A stretch of 43,968 nt of DNA. It comes from Verrucomicrobiota bacterium (GTDB lineage Bacteria > Verrucomicrobiota > Verrucomicrobiia > Chthoniobacterales > UBA10450). The notes beneath the pieces are model-generated. The model was not told the origin of the DNA. It saw only the letters and a list, made by a program, of their open reading frames with translations, and searched no databases. A program made the position numbers and the translations under genes. This document shows, piece after piece, positions 8,880-17,633 of this stretch. Location of the stretch: assembly GCA_003218885.1 (NCBI GenBank), contig QHOV01000095.1, positions 1 to 43,968 of the forward strand. The letters run 5' to 3'. Each line of letters opens with the position of its first letter. Position 1 is the stretch's first letter.

Positions 8880-9644
8880 CTATTGCGAGACGGACAGGGC
8901 CGCGCAAAGATAGCGCAATTCGTCGTCGATCTCCTTAGCCCCTACGGTTTGGGCGACTTCTTTGCGGAGCAGATTGCGATAACGGTCACGCAACCGGTGC
9001 ACGAGTCTTTTCACTGCCGTTTCCTCAAGGCCGAGTATCCTGGCAAATGTTGCGTACGATACATCTTCTCTCTCCGCAGCGAGACAACTACTCAGCACAT
9101 CAAAGACGCGTCGTCGGCCGCGCTTTTCGCACTCATCGCCCAATTGCCGTAGCGCGCGCTCTACCACTGTCGCCGCCCAGCGCACGTCGAAGATTCTTTC
9201 TGGCGACCAGTTGTCCGATTCCTGCTTCGGAATCGACAAGTGAGATGGCGCCTCTGCCATCCAATCATCCCAGGAAACGAAACGCAGGTCACCTCCGCGT
9301 TTGCGCGCGGAACGCTTATCGACTTCGTCATGCAAAAAACGCTGCAACGCCTTGAGCAGAAGTGACCGGAACCTCCCTCTGTTTCGATCAGCAGACTGAA
9401 GGAGACGGCCTTTGACCACCTTGGCAAAAAAGTCCTGAGTCAAATCCTGTGCGTCGGGAACGGAGCGGCCCTGGCGGCAGATGAAAGCGAAGACTGGTCG
9501 CCAGTAAATTTTGCAAAGCTCAGCAAGTGCAGCTTGCGCCTCCGCGTCATCGCTTCCAGAGTCTGCGCAGGACAAAACGATGCTCCAGCGTGTCGTCTTG
9601 AACTGAGCACCGCGGCGGCCGTCAAGGGGGGTGTCCGTTTTCAC
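8880..9644 (-). CDS. ECF-like sigma-70 family RNA polymerase sigma factor
   Basis: WRPVFAFICRQGRSVPDAQDLTQDFFAKVVKGRLLQSADRNRGRFRSLLLKALQRFLHDE (region 2-like) and a C-terminal HTH (YATFARILGLEETAVKRLVHRLRDRYRNLL); adjacent to an STK gene. Confidence 0.85.
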   Translation of the reverse strand: MKTDTPLDGRRGAQFKTTRWSIVLSCADSGSDDAEAQAALAELCKIYWRPVFAFICRQGRSVPDAQDLTQDFFAKVVKGRLLQSADRNRGRFRSLLLKALQRFLHDEVDKRSARKRGGDLRFVSWDDWMAEAPSHLSIPKQESDNWSPERIFDVRWAATVVERALRQLGDECEKRGRRRVFDVLSSCLAAEREDVSYATFARILGLEETAVKRLVHRLRDRYRNLLRKEVAQTVGAKEIDDELRYLCAALSVSQ

Positions 9645-9845
9645 AGCAGCCGATCATCTCATTTTCGCGGTTGTTACGCAAGTCTGATGATAAAACCGCT
9701 GCCGAGTCCCTGGATTGTCGGGCCAAGACCCGAGTTTTTCCATCTCTGTCGGCAGCGATTGAGGTGAGATTTCGCAACTTTTTTCGAAACTTCACCCAAA
9801 AAAATCCTAAGAAGATAGTGATTAACCCTTAACCGCCGTATTCCG

Positions 9846-11654
9846 ATGAGTTGGATCACCGTCGCTTGGTCAATGAATGCAGCGGCCTGTTTGACCCTTG
9901 CGGGCATTTATTTCGTGGTTTGGTCTAAACAGCGCGACAGCTGGGTGCATCTGTTGTTTTCATGTATTGCCCTTTCCGCGGCGGCGATTGCGGCGTTGGA
10001 ATTGCAGCTCGTCCACGCCGAAACGCCGAAGGCATATGGCGCAATTTTACGTTGGCGTCAGCTACCTGTATGGACACTTGTGCTGTCGCTGGTGGGTTTC
10101 ACGCGATTGTATCTTCGCGCGGGCCGACCATGGCTGGCTTGGAGTGCCTGCGGGTTACGGACTGTAGTTCTCGTACTCAATTTCGTTTTTACACCGAACC
10201 TGCACTACCGGGAAATCACCACTCTGCGGCAGTTAGCATGGGGCGGGGAGATGGCTTCGGTTCCATTGGGCACTCCGAACCCGTGGAGTCTGATCAGCGA
10301 GATCACTTTGCTGCTGCTTCTAGCATTTTTTGTTGATGCCAGCATTACCGCTTGGCGCCATGGCGAGCGCAAACGCGCCTTGATGGTTGGCGGCAACATT
10401 CTTTTCTTCGGCACGATCGTGGCGGCACAAGTGGCGCTGGTGGTATGGGGAGTCATCCAAGTTCCGTTTTTCTCCAGCTTCGCATATTTGGGCATTGTCG
10501 CCGCGCTTGGTTACGAATTGAGCCACGATATGATTCGAACGGTACGACTCGCGCATGAATTGGAGCTCACCGAGAAGAGACTGACTTTGACCGCCGATTC
10601 GACTGGAGTCGGACTATGGGAGTGGGACTTAAACAAAAATGAAATCTGGGTTACACCCAACCGACGTGCTCAGTTGGGCCTCCCTGCATCGGGGAAGATC
10701 ACGTTCGAACATCTCATCTCTCGATGGTACCCCGACGACCGCGAACAAGTCCGGCTGGCGCTCAAGGAGGCGGTCGAAAACGGGCGAGATTACGATGTTG
10801 AGTTTCGCATTGTGCTTACTGACGGAAGCGTGCGCTGGATTGAATCGCGTGGCCGCGTGCAGGTAAACAAAGACGGAAAACCGAGGCGCCTGTTAGGAAT
10901 CAGCATGGACGTCACTGCTCGAAGAGAGGCACGCTTGGAGACCCAACGGCTGAGGCAGCAAAGGACAGTGTTGCTAGAGAGGGAAGTTGCCGAGCGCGCA
11001 CGTCTCGAACGTGAGGTGATTGAGAGTTGTGCGCGCGAACAACGGCGAATTGCGTACGATTTGCACGACGGTGTTGGACAACAATTGGTGGGCATCGCAT
11101 TGAGCGCGAAACTGCTCGAGGAACAACTCCGCGCCGAACGATCCGCCGAAGCCGACAGGGCAAGTCTGATCGCGCAGCTCGCCAATGGGGCAGCCAGGCA
11201 AGTGCGGCTTACTGCGCGCACCCTCGAAGGCGCCGACGGAGTGGGAGATTTGAAAACGGCTCTCAGGTCGCTGGCCGCGAATATGAGTGAGAATTGCGGG
11301 GTTAAGGTCACGGTTAAAGCGGATTCTTCGTCTCTACCGATTAGCCCGCCTGTGGCAGCTCAACTCTACCGGGTTGCTCAGGAAGCGATGCGTAATGCCA
11401 TTGAGCACGGTGCTGCTCGCGAGGTGCTGATCCAGCTCACATTCGGTGATCAGGACCTGATGCTGACGGTGCAAGATGACGGGAAAGGTTTCGACGCCAA
11501 CATTAACGGCCGGGGAATGGGGCTTCGAATCATGCGCTATCGCGCGCAGTGCATCGGCGGCTCGTGCGAAGTGCACGCCGGCCCCGGTCAAGGCACCATC
11601 GTCCATTGCCGCGTGCCGTTGGAAGTGCAGCCTGCTGTTTTTGGCCTGCCATGA
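9846..11654 (+). CDS. sensor histidine kinase (multi-TM input, PAS, HisKA_3, HATPase_c; NarL-type)
   Basis: EQRRIAYDLHDGVGQQLVGIALSAKLL H-box; DDGKGFDANINGRGMGLRIMRYRAQCIGGSCEV ATPase motifs; PAS with EFRIVLTDGSVRWIESRGRV. Confidence 0.9.
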   Translation: MSWITVAWSMNAAACLTLAGIYFVVWSKQRDSWVHLLFSCIALSAAAIAALELQLVHAETPKAYGAILRWRQLPVWTLVLSLVGFTRLYLRAGRPWLAWSACGLRTVVLVLNFVFTPNLHYREITTLRQLAWGGEMASVPLGTPNPWSLISEITLLLLLAFFVDASITAWRHGERKRALMVGGNILFFGTIVAAQVALVVWGVIQVPFFSSFAYLGIVAALGYELSHDMIRTVRLAHELELTEKRLTLTADSTGVGLWEWDLNKNEIWVTPNRRAQLGLPASGKITFEHLISRWYPDDREQVRLALKEAVENGRDYDVEFRIVLTDGSVRWIESRGRVQVNKDGKPRRLLGISMDVTARREARLETQRLRQQRTVLLEREVAERARLEREVIESCAREQRRIAYDLHDGVGQQLVGIALSAKLLEEQLRAERSAEADRASLIAQLANGAARQVRLTARTLEGADGVGDLKTALRSLAANMSENCGVKVTVKADSSSLPISPPVAAQLYRVAQEAMRNAIEHGAAREVLIQLTFGDQDLMLTVQDDGKGFDANINGRGMGLRIMRYRAQCIGGSCEVHAGPGQGTIVHCRVPLEVQPAVFGLP

Positions 11655-12376
11655 CGCCGAAGGGAGAAAGCCATAAGAAATCGCGCACCGTCGTGGTCGA
11701 GGATCACCCGGTGCTTTGTGATGGGCTCAAACAGTTGATCAATAGTCAACCGGACCTCGCCTGTGTCGGAGTCGCGGACAACATCTCGGACGCCAAACGG
11801 CTCGTAGAGCAATGCAAACCCGATCTGATGGTTCTCGATCTGCGTTTGAAGGGCGGCGACGCGCTTGACTTCATCAAAACATTGCGGGTCGAGCATCCCG
11901 AAGTAAAGGTGCTCGTCCTTTCGCAATATGATGAGTTGATTTTCGCTGAGCGGACGCTGCGTGCCGGCGCTTCTGGTTACATCATGAAGGAGAACGCCAC
12001 CGATGAAGTGCTCCGGGCAGTGCGCAAAGTTCTCGCCGGAGAATTGTATTTCAGCGAACGAGTCGCCGCGGCCATAGTGCAGAGAACGTTGCGCGAAAAA
12101 CCGGACAGCTCGCGTGTCGGCGTCGAGATTCTCTCAGATCGCGAGATGCAGGTGTTTCAACTTTTGGGTGCTTCGTACAGTCCGCGTGAGATTGCCGAGC
12201 AATTTCACCTGAGCCGCAAGACCGTCGAGACCCATTGCGAAAAAATTAAGCACAAGCTAAGTCTCCACAACGCGGCCGAACTAAAGCAATTTGCGCGCAG
12301 ATGGGCCATTGAGAACATGACGCCTTCTCAACCTTGGGTGACCTCCGGATCACATAACGATCGTGGAAAAAAGTAG
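11651..12376 (+). CDS. LuxR/NarL-family response regulator with intact phospho-acceptor
   Basis: ATG at 11651 overlaps the kinase stop (ATGA). Receiver VVVEDHP...LMVLDLRLKGGD...LVLSQYDE...SGYIMKEN; HTH SDREMQVFQLLGASYSPREIAEQFHLSRKTVETHCEKIKHKL. Confidence 0.92.
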   Translation: MTPKGESHKKSRTVVVEDHPVLCDGLKQLINSQPDLACVGVADNISDAKRLVEQCKPDLMVLDLRLKGGDALDFIKTLRVEHPEVKVLVLSQYDELIFAERTLRAGASGYIMKENATDEVLRAVRKVLAGELYFSERVAAAIVQRTLREKPDSSRVGVEILSDREMQVFQLLGASYSPREIAEQFHLSRKTVETHCEKIKHKLSLHNAAELKQFARRWAIENMTPSQPWVTSGSHNDRGKK

Positions 12377-12483
12377 GTAAGGCGCGTCACTCCGTGCGCG
12401 TCGGAAGGTAGGGCGTTCAGTCCTCTGCACGCCGTCTTATTTACAATTCAGGCAGCGGCGCGCACGGAGTGACGCGCTTTACC
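12376..12483. repeat. composite inverted repeat, 25-bp arms GGTAAGGCGCGTCACTCCGTGCGCG / CGCGCACGGAGTGACGCGCTTTACC
   Basis: Arms 12376-12400 and 12459-12483 complementary at 24 of 25 positions; begins at the last base of the upstream stop TAG; partial internal copy at 12407-12434. Confidence 0.85.
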
Positions 12484-12509
12484 AACGAAAGCAAAACTTT
12501 CGTTGGTAA
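12479..12509. repeat. perfect hairpin TTACCAACGAAAG-CAAAA-CTTTCGTTGGTAA
   Basis: 13-bp perfect stem, 5-nt loop, no following T tract. Confidence 0.75.
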
Positions 12510-12718
12510 TAACTCGAGTAATTACCTAGGGGCGGTTCGCATCCTCAACCTAGGTCAAAAACCAGACGCTCAATCAGCACAGCAAGTCTGGGAACTTCGC
12601 GAGGGAATTTCCGTAGAATCTTGGTGAGGTGGAAACGCTATTTTTCCAAATCAAAAATTTCACGGGCGATCGCGAGCGCGGCCGCCTGAATCACCAGCCT
12701 AAGCCCAACCCCAGCATG

Positions 12719-12746
12719 AGGGCTCCGCGGGGAAACCCGGAGCCCT
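12719..12746. repeat. hairpin AGGGCTCCG-N10-CGGAGCCCT in the leader of the second response regulator
   Basis: 9-bp perfect stem, 47 bp upstream of ATG 12794. Confidence 0.55.
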
Positions 12747-12793
12747 ACATGGGGCTTTGCAGCTGCAGTAAATCTAACCAAGGATAAACACTA

Positions 12794-13630
12794 ATGAACA
12801 CGAATGTGGATGTCGGGGGTCCTGCGTCAGAGGCCGGAGGTCGGCCGCTTTCGCTCTGGGGCTACTGTGAAAGTGTCGGCGAGCAACCGGCAAAAATACG
12901 AATTTTGGTGTTGGACGAGCAACCGCTGCTCCGGCACGGGATCAGCGCGTATCTCAATTCGCAGCCTGACATGATGGTGTGTGGTGAGGGGGGCAGTGTG
13001 TCAGACGCGCGAAGCAAGGTCGCCGAGTGCCAGCCGCAATTTGTGGTGACCGCGCTGCGGCTCGGCGCAGGAGACAACCTCAAATTGATCAAGGAGCTAA
13101 AAACCCAAAACCCAGCGCTGCGCATCCTGTTGTACTCCGCATTCGAAGAAAGCATTTTCGCCGAGCGCGCCATGCGCGCCGGAGCGAGTGGTTACGTGAT
13201 GAAACAAGCACCCAGCGAAACGCTGGCTGTCGCGATTCGCGAGATCGTGAAGGGCGGCATTTACGTGAGCCGGGAGGTGGCCCTGAGCGCATTCCGCAAA
13301 TCGCTCCAGCGGCAACGAAAAAATGATTACGCGCTGAGACCAGCTCCTTCTCTTGAAGAGTTATCCAATCGCGAGATGCACATTTTCCAGTTGCTCGGCT
13401 CAGGGCTTGGCACCCGGCAGATCGCGCAATCGTTGGGCTTGAGCGTGAAGACGATCGAGAGCCACCGGGAAAACATTAAACATAAGCTGCACGTGAGCTC
13501 CAGCGCGGAGTTGCGCGTGTGCGCCGCTAAATGGGTGGAGCAAAGACTCAGCGCGGAAGAGCCTGTTTTCCGACGCGCCGGCCGCCAACCAAAGCTGCCA
13601 TCTGTCGCGCCAGTTACACCGGAAATATAA
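12794..13630 (+). CDS. LuxR-family regulator with degenerate receiver (phospho-acceptor Asp replaced by Ala)
   Basis: ILVLDEQPLLRHG...QFVVTALRLGAGD...LLYSAFEE...SGYVMKQA; HTH SNREMHIFQLLGSGLGTRQIAQSLGLSVKTIESHRENIKHKL. Aligns to the upstream regulator, where VLDLRL carries the Asp. Confidence 0.9.
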   Translation: MNTNVDVGGPASEAGGRPLSLWGYCESVGEQPAKIRILVLDEQPLLRHGISAYLNSQPDMMVCGEGGSVSDARSKVAECQPQFVVTALRLGAGDNLKLIKELKTQNPALRILLYSAFEESIFAERAMRAGASGYVMKQAPSETLAVAIREIVKGGIYVSREVALSAFRKSLQRQRKNDYALRPAPSLEELSNREMHIFQLLGSGLGTRQIAQSLGLSVKTIESHRENIKHKLHVSSSAELRVCAAKWVEQRLSAEEPVFRRAGRQPKLPSVAPVTPEI

Positions 13631-13754
13631 AAGATTGCTAGCTGCGCGAGGGCTTCGCGGGCAACCGCGGGGCCCTCGTTGTTTCTGTAGAAGAGCTTTT
13701 TGAGCAAGCTGCCTATGCTCCCCAGAGAATCTTTGCACGCGCCGCGTACGGCTA

Positions 13755-13783
13755 GCGGCGCGCACGGAGTGACGCGCCCTACC
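13755..13783. repeat. gcggcgcgcacggagtgacgcgccctacc element (inverse orientation)
   Basis: Reverse complement of the 8822-8850 family. Confidence 0.8.
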
Positions 13784-13805
13784 GGCGAAAGCAGGCGCAG
13801 TTCGT

Positions 13806-13826
13806 GCACAGCCAAGATGGCTGTGC
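13806..13826. terminator. GCACAGCC-aagat-GGCTGTGC hairpin between convergent genes
   Basis: 8-bp perfect stem, 4 bp from the glgP stop. Confidence 0.5.
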
Positions 13827-13830
13827 CCCT

Positions 13831-16386
13831 TTAAGACCAGGTGATGAGACGCAGTTCGTGTGCCTGCATCAGGCAGGGATGCGTGGGCACGACGCGGACG
13901 CTGAACCCGTACGTGCCGCTCTCGGTCGCGGGAACGCTTCCCTCGTAAATGTAATTGCCGTCGCCATCGGCCTTACCGCTTTGATGTAGCACGCTGGCGA
14001 TAGGATTACGGATGTCGCCATTGTCCAGTTCGCCGTGATACGCCTCCACGCGCACATGTTGCGGATCGACTGCGCCCAGACGCACGCGCGCCCTGATCTG
14101 TAATGATTCGCCGACCAAAATGTTTTGCCCGTCTTTGTTGCCTATCTGGACATCCGAAATTTTTACTTCCGACCAATCCTTGCGTATTTGCGTTTTCCAC
14201 TGGCTTAATTGCGTGGCCGCGCCGCAGCCGTCGCGAGAAAAATTCTCGTACGCCTGGGCTGCTGGAATGTAGAGTTGTTCGGTATATTCCTTGACCATCC
14301 GCTGCGTGTTGAAGACCGGCGTGACGCTGCGAATGGATTCGCGCATCAATTGCACCCAGGCGAGGGGAAGTTTGCCGTCCGGCTTCGCGTAATACAGCGG
14401 CACGATTTGGTTCTCGAGCAATTGATAAAGACTACTGGCGTCCACTTCATTTTGAAATTCGGTGGTGCCATCGTCGATCTCAGCGCCAATGGCCCAGCCG
14501 TTGGAGCCGTTGTAGCCTTCCCGCCACCAGCCATCGAGCACGCTCAGGTTAATCCCGCCATTCGGCGCGGATTTCATCCCACTGGTGCCGCTTGCTTCCA
14601 ATGGACGCAGGGGGTGGTTCAGCCAAAGATCGACTCCCTGCACGAGGCGGCGCGCGATGTAGCTGTCGTAGTCTTCCAGAAAGACGACGCGATTTTCCAA
14701 GCCGGGTTCGCGGCTGAATTTGTAAACTTCTTGGATAAGCGCTTTGCCTGCTTCATCGCGCGGATGCGCTTTGCCCGCGAAAATGAATTGCACCGGGCGA
14801 GTGGTGTCGTTCACCAATCGCTTTAATCGTTCCTTATCACTAAACAAAAGCGTGCCGCGCTTGTAAGTGGCAAAACGGCGCGCGAAACCGACGGTCAAAA
14901 TTTCCGGGTCAAGAATGCGATTAACCTTGCGAATAAACTCTGGGGATTCACCCATTCGCTCACGGCGCTGTCGTTCCCGGTCGCGAACAAATTCAATCAG
15001 CCGGCGTTTGAGTTTTTGATGCGTCTCCCAAAGTTGCGCATCGTGAATATCAATGACGCCGCGCCAAAATTCCGGCTCGGTCAGGTGTTCCTCCCAGGCG
15101 CTGAGATGCTTGCGGTAAAGCGCCGCAAACTCCGGTGCCATCCAGGTCTTGGTATGAACACCGTTCGTGATGCTGGTAATTGGCACTTCGTGGACCGGAA
15201 CGCCCGACCACACGTCTTTCCAAAGTGATCGAGTCACTTCTCCGTGCAATTTACTGACGCCGTTCGCGTGCCGGCTGAGACGCAGCGCGAGAATGGTCAT
15301 ACTGAACGGATCATTTGGATTGAGCCGTGTCTGGCCGAATGAGAACAGCTCGTCGAATGAAATGTTTAGTTCCTTGACGAATTTACCAAAATACTTCTGC
15401 ATCATCTCGCGCGAGAACGAGTCCTGACCAGCGGGAACCGGAGTATGCGTGGTAAAAACGTTGGCCGCCGCGGCCACTTGCAGTGCCGAATAAAAATCGA
15501 GCTTCTTTTCCACGACATTGAGACGGATGCGTTCCAGCGCCAGAAACGCCGAATGCCCCTCGTTCATGTGAAACACATCTGGCTGAATTCCGAGCGCGCT
15601 CAGCGCTTTCACTCCACCAATCCCGAGCATGATCTCCTGACGCATGCGCATCTCGAGGTCGCCGCCGTACAGCTCGGCAGTAATTAATCGGTCTTCGGCA
15701 GTGTTTTCCGGAATATCAGTGTCGAGCAGATAGACGTTTACCCGCCCGACGCGCAATTCCCAAAGCCTGGCAAAAACGTCGCGATCCAGAATCGGCACTG
15801 AGATAAGAAACTTCGTATCGCCTCGGCGGACTTCGCGGATCGGCAGATGATAAAAATTTTGGTTGAGGTTAATCGCTCCCTGAATGCCTTCCTTATCGAT
15901 CTGCTGGCGGAAATAGCCGTGCCGATAGAGAAGACCGATCGCAACGAAATTTAGATCAAGATCGCTGGCCGACTTGCAATGGTCGCCAGCGAGGATGCCC
16001 AAGCCACCGGAGTAATTCGGAATCGATTCGTGAAATCCAAATTCGGCAGAAAAATAGGCAATGGGATTTTTGATCGCGCTTCCGGCTCCGGTCTTTCCGT
16101 AGGTATCGTGGCGCCCCAGATATTTCTCGAATTCCTCAAAGACTTGCTTGAGCTCGCGCAGAAAATTCTTGTCCTGCGAAAGTTCTTCCAGCCGGGATTG
16201 CCGCGAAAGTTGCAGCATGCGGATCGGATTATGATTAGTGCGGTCCCAAAGCTCGGGATCGAGATGCCGGAACAGGCGGCGCGCGGAGGGCTCCCACGTC
16301 CACCAAAGGTTGAAACTCATCTCCCGCAGCGGCTCGAGCGCCGGTGGCAGGACGGGCGTCACATTATAAGTTTGAAAAGTCGGCAT
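13831..16386 (-). CDS. glgP: alpha-glucan (glycogen/maltodextrin) phosphorylase
   Basis: NLWWTWEPSARRLFRHLDPELW, YFSAEFGFHESIPNYSGGLGILAGDHCKSASDL, GWAIGAEI, RPLEASGTSGMKSAPNGGINLSVLDGWW. Start chosen at MPTFQTYNV; the track start is 16401. Confidence 0.93.
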   Translation of the reverse strand: MPTFQTYNVTPVLPPALEPLREMSFNLWWTWEPSARRLFRHLDPELWDRTNHNPIRMLQLSRQSRLEELSQDKNFLRELKQVFEEFEKYLGRHDTYGKTGAGSAIKNPIAYFSAEFGFHESIPNYSGGLGILAGDHCKSASDLDLNFVAIGLLYRHGYFRQQIDKEGIQGAINLNQNFYHLPIREVRRGDTKFLISVPILDRDVFARLWELRVGRVNVYLLDTDIPENTAEDRLITAELYGGDLEMRMRQEIMLGIGGVKALSALGIQPDVFHMNEGHSAFLALERIRLNVVEKKLDFYSALQVAAAANVFTTHTPVPAGQDSFSREMMQKYFGKFVKELNISFDELFSFGQTRLNPNDPFSMTILALRLSRHANGVSKLHGEVTRSLWKDVWSGVPVHEVPITSITNGVHTKTWMAPEFAALYRKHLSAWEEHLTEPEFWRGVIDIHDAQLWETHQKLKRRLIEFVRDRERQRRERMGESPEFIRKVNRILDPEILTVGFARRFATYKRGTLLFSDKERLKRLVNDTTRPVQFIFAGKAHPRDEAGKALIQEVYKFSREPGLENRVVFLEDYDSYIARRLVQGVDLWLNHPLRPLEASGTSGMKSAPNGGINLSVLDGWWREGYNGSNGWAIGAEIDDGTTEFQNEVDASSLYQLLENQIVPLYYAKPDGKLPLAWVQLMRESIRSVTPVFNTQRMVKEYTEQLYIPAAQAYENFSRDGCGAATQLSQWKTQIRKDWSEVKISDVQIGNKDGQNILVGESLQIRARVRLGAVDPQHVRVEAYHGELDNGDIRNPIASVLHQSGKADGDGNYIYEGSVPATESGTYGFSVRVVPTHPCLMQAHELRLITWS

Positions 16387-16401
16387 GCGGGTGAGCGTCA
16401 C

Positions 16402-16532
16402 TGTAGCCGGGATCGGTGATCCCGGTCGACCACAGAGAACGACTTAATCAATCTCGAACGCTCTCGTGGTCAAGAAAGCTCAACTGCTAAGTCAGCCCGG
16501 TCGGCCGCCGGCGTCAACGCCCCCGGCTACAC
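16402..16532. repeat. paired TGTAGCCGGG elements in inverse orientation (16402-16427 and 16507-16532)
   Basis: tgtagccgggatcggtgatcccggtc ... gccggcgtcaacgcccccggctaca; second half lies inside the rhomboid 3' coding end. Confidence 0.8.
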
Positions 16533-17529
16533 CAGACGGTGCGAGGATAAGTCCAAGAAAAAATCCGGCGATTAGTCCGCACAGATGGGCGGCCATGCTG
16601 ACCTGCGGCGTCGAAAGATCGAACGCGATTTGGATCGCAACAATCATGGCAATGTTTGCCAGGCGTTGTTTGGCATGCGGTGCGTGGCGGCGTCGCATCA
16701 GAAATCCTGCCCACGCGCCGACGATGCCCATGATCGATCCCGACGCACCGACCAGCTGAACCGGTTGCATCAGACCCCTTAAGGTCAAACTCACAACGCC
16801 CGCACCGGAGGCGAGCCCTGAAATCAAATAACACACCACGAACCGGATCGTGCCGATGGATCGTTCAAGCGGCGGACCAAGAACATAAAGCGCGAAAAGG
16901 TTGAACAGCAGATGGACGAAACCTCCGTGTAAGAATAGCGCTGTGAAAAGACGCCAGTATTCGTGCTGCACTAAGACCGAGTAAGCGTCGAGCGCGCCGA
17001 CCCGATGCAGAACTTCCGGATCGTTCCAGTCGCCAACAGAGATCTCGAAAAGAAAGACTATTGCATTTAGGAGTATCAATATGAGCACTGCCGGCGCACT
17101 TCGGAGCTGGCTATGCCGACGGGGACGTGCAGATTCGTACCCGATGGGAACTGAACTAAAGGCGTTTCGATGGTTTGCTTGAGATTCCAACTGGCGAAGG
17201 AATTGCAACTGACTGCGCATTTCACTCGTGGGATGCAGAATTTGAAGAGCCACCCCGAGTTTTCTGGCCGATCTGTAATTTCTCTGGGCGACGAGGTCGT
17301 TCATTTTGCGCAACCCAATTGCGGGAAGAAACAGCAGAACGAACCACGCACTGCCACCGATATATCCGGCGGCGTCACGCCAAAACAGCCAGCCCATGCC
17401 CGTAATCGCGAGAACGACGAGTGCAGCGATACGCCAGCCACGATGGGGCGCGCTGGGACGCCATGACCGAGCTAAGACTAACAGCGATGAAATCACCGCG
17501 AGAAAAAGAAAAATATGACTTAAATCCAC
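16492..17529 (-). CDS. rhomboid-family intramembrane serine protease
   Basis: LVGASGSIMGIVGAWAGFLMRRR (GASGS), EYWRLFTALFLHGGFVHLLFNLFALYVLGPPLE, MAAHLCGLIAGFFLG. Confidence 0.92.
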   Translation of the reverse strand: MDLSHIFLFLAVISSLLVLARSWRPSAPHRGWRIAALVVLAITGMGWLFWRDAAGYIGGSAWFVLLFLPAIGLRKMNDLVAQRNYRSARKLGVALQILHPTSEMRSQLQFLRQLESQANHRNAFSSVPIGYESARPRRHSQLRSAPAVLILILLNAIVFLFEISVGDWNDPEVLHRVGALDAYSVLVQHEYWRLFTALFLHGGFVHLLFNLFALYVLGPPLERSIGTIRFVVCYLISGLASGAGVVSLTLRGLMQPVQLVGASGSIMGIVGAWAGFLMRRRHAPHAKQRLANIAMIVAIQIAFDLSTPQVSMAAHLCGLIAGFFLGLILAPSGVAGGVDAGGRPG

Positions 17530-17565
17530 GATATCGATCTAGCGAAAACGCGTGAAGGATTCATT

Positions 17566-17595
17566 AAACGTTGAACGTTGAGCGTTGGAAGTTAG
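17566..17595. repeat. short tandem GTTGA-type array (acgttga/acgttga/gcgttgg/aagttag)
   Basis: About 7-bp period read directly; related to the 8-bp GTTRAANC arrays. Confidence 0.55.
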
Positions 17596-17633
17596 TTTAC
17601 CCTACAGCAAACACCCAACGTCCAATCCGGATT

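Noticed and set aside
14209-14826. 205-aa plus-strand ORF antisense to glgP
   Set aside because: Shadow frame of glgP.
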